The position numbers and the translations under genes were made by a program. From positions 806,001-870,000 of the forward strand of contig JAGVRJ010000001.1 in assembly GCA_019059635.1 (NCBI GenBank): 64,000 nt of DNA, given 5' to 3'. The notes beneath the pieces are model-generated. The model did no database searches. It was not told the origin of the DNA and saw only the letters and a list, made by a program, of their open reading frames with translations. This DNA comes from Proales similis. Taxonomy: Eukaryota > Rotifera > Eurotatoria > Ploima > Proalidae. This document shows positions 58,857-64,000 of the stretch, one piece after another (position 1 is the first letter of the stretch; each line of letters starts with the position of its first letter).

Positions 58857-61800
58857 CTAGTTTGACTTGGTAGCATTTGACACTGTTCGATACTGTTCCA
58901 CTATTTCGTTTAAAATGCCGGCAAAGTCTTGATCAGTTTTGGTGAGACTCTGTTCATCCAAATTCTGGTTTCTGCTCGGGGGTTTGCTTTGCGTTCCCAA
59001 GTCAAATAACCAGTCACACTTGAATAAGATTTTAGTAGAATAAATGTATTAACATTTCAAATGAGACTTACATATAAAATAAATAATTCGACCAACAAAG
59101 ATTGTATTGTATGATCGTTCCGAATTTTTTCCGAGCTTGCATGCTTGTCTCGCATTAAGGACTGAGCGAATGCAATGCTCAAGTTTTTCACCGTCATTTT
59201 ATTTGTTTGATGTGCCGTAGCTACTTTGCGTAAGTGGCCGCTCAAATACTTAAGGCTTTCAAAGTTGTGCTCAGGTAGCTTCTTAGTGATCGATTTCAGA
59301 TAAGTTAAACGTAAATCGTGATTTTCAATTCGACTTATTTGAATGAAATCACTGTAGAGACCTTTAAAATAAGCAATTTTAAACCATTAAGTATAAAATT
59401 GGGCTAGAAATAAAAGTCTACCTGAAGTAGTAAGAGGGTCAGGCAGCTCATTTAAAAAGCATTTGAGCAGTGAGACGATTGTGTGCGGATTATTCCAGTT
59501 CAGATCGGAAATGTCTATGTACAGTATGCCCTGGTCCAGCTGCTTTTTCAGATTGTTCACTATCTGTCTTTGTCCGACCTTCCGATAGAGGCCTTCCTCA
59601 TCAAGATGCAGTTCAATTAGCTTGGTGCATACTTCTATCACGATCGGAACCATACGAATAGAGGCTGACAGCTCGCATTTGTCCAAAGGAACACCAAAAT
59701 TGCGACCACTTCCGCCATGGACTTCTTTATAGCTCATATAAGGCGGAAGATCGTTTAATGATTCGGTGTTGGTATTCACATTCATCAGACCACGAATTCG
59801 CTTAGTCATTAGACGAACCCACCTTCGCTGGGTATCTGCGCGCGTTAGACTTGAATAATCTTTTTTCTCTACAGTATTCGTGTTAATTTCTTCGGCAGAA
59901 GAAGTTGAGATGTTGTCATAAGCTCGAGTACCGGAATTATTTACTTCCTTGGATGCCTCACTAAAGCTTAGATCTTCAGGACTATTGCGCTCAGGGCTAA
60001 TTGGCTGATCACTTTCGTCTTCTGCTGGTTGGAATTTTTTGGTTTCATTCATTAGTCGCATTTCTGCTTGTTCCTTAAGCTTTTTTATCCAATTAATCAT
60101 TGAATAATAGTCGGTGGCTTGGAAAAGGTATTCGCTTTTTTCTGCTGTAACAAGTTTAAGTACGTTTTTACGTTTAACGTAGTCGTAAGCTATGTCTATG
60201 GTAGCCCCCAGCAGGTTAATTGGGTAAGAATCAATAGAGGGAATCATGACATTATCACGCTTCTCCTTACACAAAAACAGGGACCCATTTGCCTTAAGAA
60301 CGGCCCAGGCCGGCTTCCACGAACGATCTTGGGATCGCTTGCCTTTTTTGAAAAGTATTTTACAATTCAGGACACCCTCTTTCACAGTATCGACATGATT
60401 GGCCAAGAAATCATCTGTGGCGAGAGTATCTTTTCCGTAATTTGCTCGCAACATAAATTTTTTGCTCGACCGCATTCGACTTTTACGGTCAATAGAAGAC
60501 TCTGGGAGGTTATTTGGATCGATCGAATCAGTTATTGTACTAGCTCGATTATATTCTGTATCGTAGTCAGTACTGCTGTAACTGCCAAACATTGCTTTCA
60601 GACCCTTACGCTTTCGCAGCTCCTCGAACCAGTTTTGACGGATACCGTTCGGACTTATAGGGGATTTAGATTTTGTTTTTCGAACGTCCGCGTCGGTTGT
60701 TTCTTGTGTGTCAGGACTTTCTTTCACAGGACGGTGGCGTTCGTAACTATTCGTCAAGACTTGTTTGCTTTTTGCATCGCCATTTTGCTGAGGTGACGGT
60801 GGAGGGCTAGTGCCGATATCAGAGTCGGTGCTTATAGTTCCTCTTCGTTTTGGTTGATTTGCGTGCTTTAAAGAGCCGTATCTTGCCACTTCTTGAACAA
60901 CAGCAGAAGGCTCATTAATTTCTTTTGGCGATGGACTGGAAGATTGACGCCGTAAAATATTTCCTGTCGGATTTGATGCTCTTGACAGCTCCAAGCTGGT
61001 CTTGGTTTCATTACTATGATTGATCTTAAGCAGTTTTGATCCATCTCGTGCGATCAAGGCCTCGGGACGCTGAAGCTGATGCTTCCCTTTAAGACTTCCT
61101 CTTGACACTAAACAAAGCGACCAACCAGTCATAAATAAATTGTTATAATGAATTATGTCGCAAAAAAGACTGAATACCTTGACCAAAATCTTGTGCAAGA
61201 GATGTTCCAAAACTCTTGATCGACCGATTGATGGGGCTTTTTTCTCTAATTGGAGTCAATTGGGAGCTGGGCAGCATAATTGATTCTATCTTCTTGACAG
61301 ATTTGGGCAGAGTGAATGAATCGAATGTAATTGGTGTCCTCTCCGAATGATACTCCTCGGGCGGTTGTGAATTGAGCTCTTCAGCTTTGCGTCTAAGGCG
61401 CTCGTATTTTTCAGGATCAACTTTTTCAAAATAAGCTGCTCTTTCGGCCACAGTTAGTAAACAGGAGCGTGACATCAAATTGCGACATTCGAGTTTGTAG
61501 GGAACCAGTGCTCTCTGCTCATTTTGGGGGAAAATACCGGGAGAACTCAAAAAGAAATTAAGAGTAGAACGTCGCTCGATGTCTTCTGAAGCTCTTTTAC
61601 TTTCCGCTAGCGATTTATCCGTTTCTGATGGACGCTTTGTTTCTAAATGCTTCGTTTCAACAGAGGCTTTAGCTTCTACGGATGATTTTTGATTTCCTTT
61701 AATTATTTCCCGGGCATCTGCATCGAAAGAGTCTTGCTTCCATAAGCGTCTACTTGCTTGTTCAGGTTCTTTTTTTCTATCTTTTCCCGTCATGCTTCGA

Positions 61801-63670
61801 CTATTTTGCTCTAGCTCATCAGTCCTCTGCTCATTTCGATGTTCACTGCCGAGAGCTCTATGCACACTTTCGATGTATTTGGTGAAAATGAAGGGCGCGC
61901 TACGACCAGCTGAGACTCGATTTGCTGCGCTCTCATTTAAAGTTGTTGATGTCTCATCTGAGCTGGCCGCCGCCGTCGTTGAAGCTGATGAAGTATTGTT
62001 GGGTGAAGTAGATTCAGAGGATATATTGCTGGGATCATACATTAAATAGCTTAGGGATGGATTTTCTCGGCTTGCGTTAAAATGTCCAGGTAATCTGTCC
62101 ATCGGTCTAACAGATGAATGACGATCAAAAGAGGAATAGGTTGGAAATTGTGATTGATTTAAGAAGAAGTTGAGCCTGTCTTGCTCATGAGCTTGAATGA
62201 GACTGCGCATTTCGTCCCGACTTGATTGAGTTGAATTTAAAGAACTGCCTTTTCCCCCGGATGCTATGAGGTCAAGTTTATTATCCAGATTTCTTTCAAG
62301 AATCTCTCGCTCTCGCTGTGAATCAGCCACAACGATTCCTAGCTTGGAGAGTTGATCAAGCGAGTAGTTCGTCTTTAGAGCGTCTTGTAACCGTTTTAAT
62401 TTAACTCGAGTTATTTGTGACTGATCTGACTCGGTTGGCTGGTGTGTACTGTTGGTTTTGCGAGCTGATACAGAAGGGTTCGCATCAAACTTTGGTGCTC
62501 CACCATTATTAACTAATTCGTTTCGAATTGTGTCTTTTAATAAAATGAATTTTATGAGGCTTCGAACTTAGTAGGAAACTTAAGTTCTACCTCGAGTTAG
62601 AAGTCGACTTGGTGAGAGATTTCGAAAGGTAGGTTGGTTCGATTCAGCAAAATCTGGCGAATAACAAGAAATCAATCAAATCAAATCAAATAAAGGGCTG
62701 AGTTGAAAATTACTCTTTTTATCGACGTCGAAATGCCTATAGTTGTTAAAGCTCAAGTTTAAAGGAAAAGAAGAATTTGAATTGGGAACTCGAGACCAGT
62801 TGTTCTCTTTGAGTCTTATCATGTCTCGAACCGACATATAATGACCAGAAACAGGATGACTTTCATTATTATGCGGTAATATCGGGACGGAATAAGGATT
62901 TGTGCTCTGCTGCATTTTTGTTGCTTGCATTTGAAGGTTATATGGGCTGCTTTTTACCATATGAGTATGCGGGCTACCGACAGGAGCCAGCTTACCCGTT
63001 TGGTAACGCCTTTCTGAATTATCTAACGAGCTGTCTATTGGAGTAGCCCGAAACCGCTGATCGTTGGCGAGTGAAAACTCCATAAAGCTGGAGGCCGGAA
63101 TGACCATCATTTTAAGTTGGTTTCCGCTATGAATTTTTTAGAATAGAATAGAATATAATTTTACTTAGACTTATTACTGAATGATGAATAGCAATAATTT
63201 AGCTCACCTATTTTCGATTAGTGATATAACGTCTGCATAGGACTTACGCTCAATTTTGACACCGTTTATTGTTATAGGACGGTCACCTTCGCGCAGGCCT
63301 GCTCGAAATGCAGCGCTTTCTTTCCGAACATGCTTAACAAAGACGATTTGAATCGGCTCAATGTCTAATTCTTTAGAAATTTATTCCAGTACTGATCTTC
63401 GAGAAAGATCCAAATAAATAAGTTACCGCCAGGAGTTTGATATTTTTCCTTAAATGCAATCAAATCAAATTAATTTTTATAAAAAAATTGAGCAGACAGA
63501 AATATATTTTTGCTTACTTGAAAAAATTCGTTTCGACCAAAATTTGATAAAAAATCGGATCCATCAGCTGACTTTTCAGTGTAAACAAGATATCGACTGA
63601 GAGTGAACCCGTAACCGGACTGGTCTCGCAAAACTGTGATTAGACGTTTGCTGGGGTTAAGAGCGTCCAT
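58857..63670 (-). CDS. PDZ-PH-RhoGAP protein, ARHGAP21/23 family
   Basis: Nine exons, complement(58857..59018, 59072..59361, 59422..61107, 61178..62533, 62591..62653, 62714..63126, 63208..63370, 63427..63448, 63518..63670), give 1435 residues. ARHGAP21/23 homologues (Drosophila RhoGAP19D, C. elegans PAC-1) inactivate Cdc42/Rho at cell-cell contacts. The PDZ domain (about 8-113) starts KRLITVLRDQSGYGFTLSRY and continues IQIVFVKHV, FRAGLREGDRP and VISLIENR. It is built from four exons, one of them only 22 nt. A long Ser/Arg-rich disordered region follows. PH domain (about 960-1069): EGVLNCKILFKKGKR, WAVLKANGSLFLCK, and YYSMINWIKKLKEQAE. RhoGAP domain (about 1192-1382): FGVPLDKC, arginine-finger loop GLYRKVGQ (about 1229), LLKCFLNELPDPL, KMTVKNLSIAFAQSL. 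A short acidic tail ends the protein. All phases close. Confidence 0.94.
63427..63448 (-). other. 22-nt micro-exon inside the PDZ domain
   Basis: Between a TTAAG acceptor and a GTAACT donor, this 22-base exon adds EKYQTPG plus one base. It converts the phase 0 end of exon 1 to the phase 1 needed by exon 3. Without it the PDZ frame breaks. Confidence 0.8.
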
Positions 63671-64000
63671 TATATACTAGATGAAGCTCATGCCGCTTGA
63701 AGCGATTTGGTCCAACAAAGCCAACTGAATCTGTTTATGAAGGAAAGGATTATGATTAGGGTGCGGTTAAAGCCAACTGGATTTAATCACTTTGAGGCAG
63801 ACATTCAAATTGAGCTATGAAGCGCCTGCCTGCCTGCCTTGTGATTAGACCTTCGTTTGAACTCTGGAAATAGAATAGGCTGAGCGGCGCACTCACATGC
63901 ACGTAATCAGTGGTTCTGGGGATAAGCCTACTGCCGGTCTATAAATCATTTGGTCTTAATGGCCCGATAAAAAAATTATAATTCGCGGTCTAAATGAGCA
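63671..64000. other. RhoGAP 5' flank at window edge
   Basis: About 330 bases upstream of the RhoGAP start. No coding exon is seen. A GCCT repeat (CCTGCCTGCCTGCC, about 63826-63839) is present. The true transcription start is not identifiable. Confidence 0.4.

Noticed and set aside
60119-60796. 225-codon plus-strand open frame antisense to the RhoGAP gene
   Set aside because: It lies wholly within the coding strand of exon 7 over the PH domain, which has firm family signatures. Its own composition (Cys/Phe/Val rich) matches no family.

Overview
This window is animal (metazoan) nuclear DNA. The evidence is spliced genes with GT-AG introns and a set of animal-specific families: a Sema-2 type semaphorin, flamingo/CELSR, HIPK, Nova/pasilla, a GPR158-like receptor, FBXL5 and an ARHGAP21/23-type RhoGAP. 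A Sema-2 semaphorin, a Nova/pasilla protein and A+T-rich DNA with very short introns point to a small-bodied protostome. An arthropod such as a mite is my guess, but the sequence does not settle it. I worked out exon structures by joining frames by hand. 63 introns are proposed; 61 of them are 47-81 nt and the other two are 174 and 193 nt. Every joined model closes in frame.

Layout. Bases 1-3990 are a tandem satellite with a monomer of about 187 bp and nested higher-order duplications; each monomer carries an inverted repeat. Then follow: snurportin-1 (+, 4320-5530), which converges on an alpha-1,3-fucosyltransferase (-, 5671-7042); the iron-sensing F-box protein FBXL5 (-, 7243-9055), divergent from the PP2A scaffold subunit (+, 10110-11970); a single-exon YWTD-propeller membrane protein (-, 12543-14450); a 3.8 kb gene-free spacer; a secreted Sema-2 (+, 18208-20562); an alpha-arrestin of the ARRDC family (+, 21181-22799), convergent with a single-exon HIPK kinase (-, 23888-26956); ribosomal protein S4 (-, 27587-28750); an unrecognised 298-residue disordered protein (+, 30544-31494); a single-exon 8.4 kb flamingo/CELSR adhesion GPCR (-, 32134-40545); a 3.7 kb spacer; a 12-exon GPR158-like class C receptor (-, 44269-47294); a 3.3 kb spacer; an ankyrin-repeat protein (-, 50590-52381); a Nova/pasilla KH protein (-, 53193-54739); Arp2 (+, 55649-57171); a pointed-domain protein without an ETS domain (-, 57444-58346); and a PDZ-PH-RhoGAP protein (-, 58857-63670).

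The genes form no operon-like or functional cluster. They mix housekeeping functions (snRNP import, PP2A, RPS4, Arp2, FBXL5) with signalling and developmental genes (Sema-2, CELSR, HIPK, GPR158-like, pointed-domain protein, RhoGAP). The long spacers lie mostly around the developmental genes, as expected if they hold enhancers. The items most worth a second look are the satellite hairpin with compensatory base changes, the Nova homologue without KH3, the ETS-less pointed-domain gene, the intronless CELSR with a degenerate GPS, and the 298-residue orphan protein. By eye I found no tRNA, rRNA, transposon or CRISPR array.
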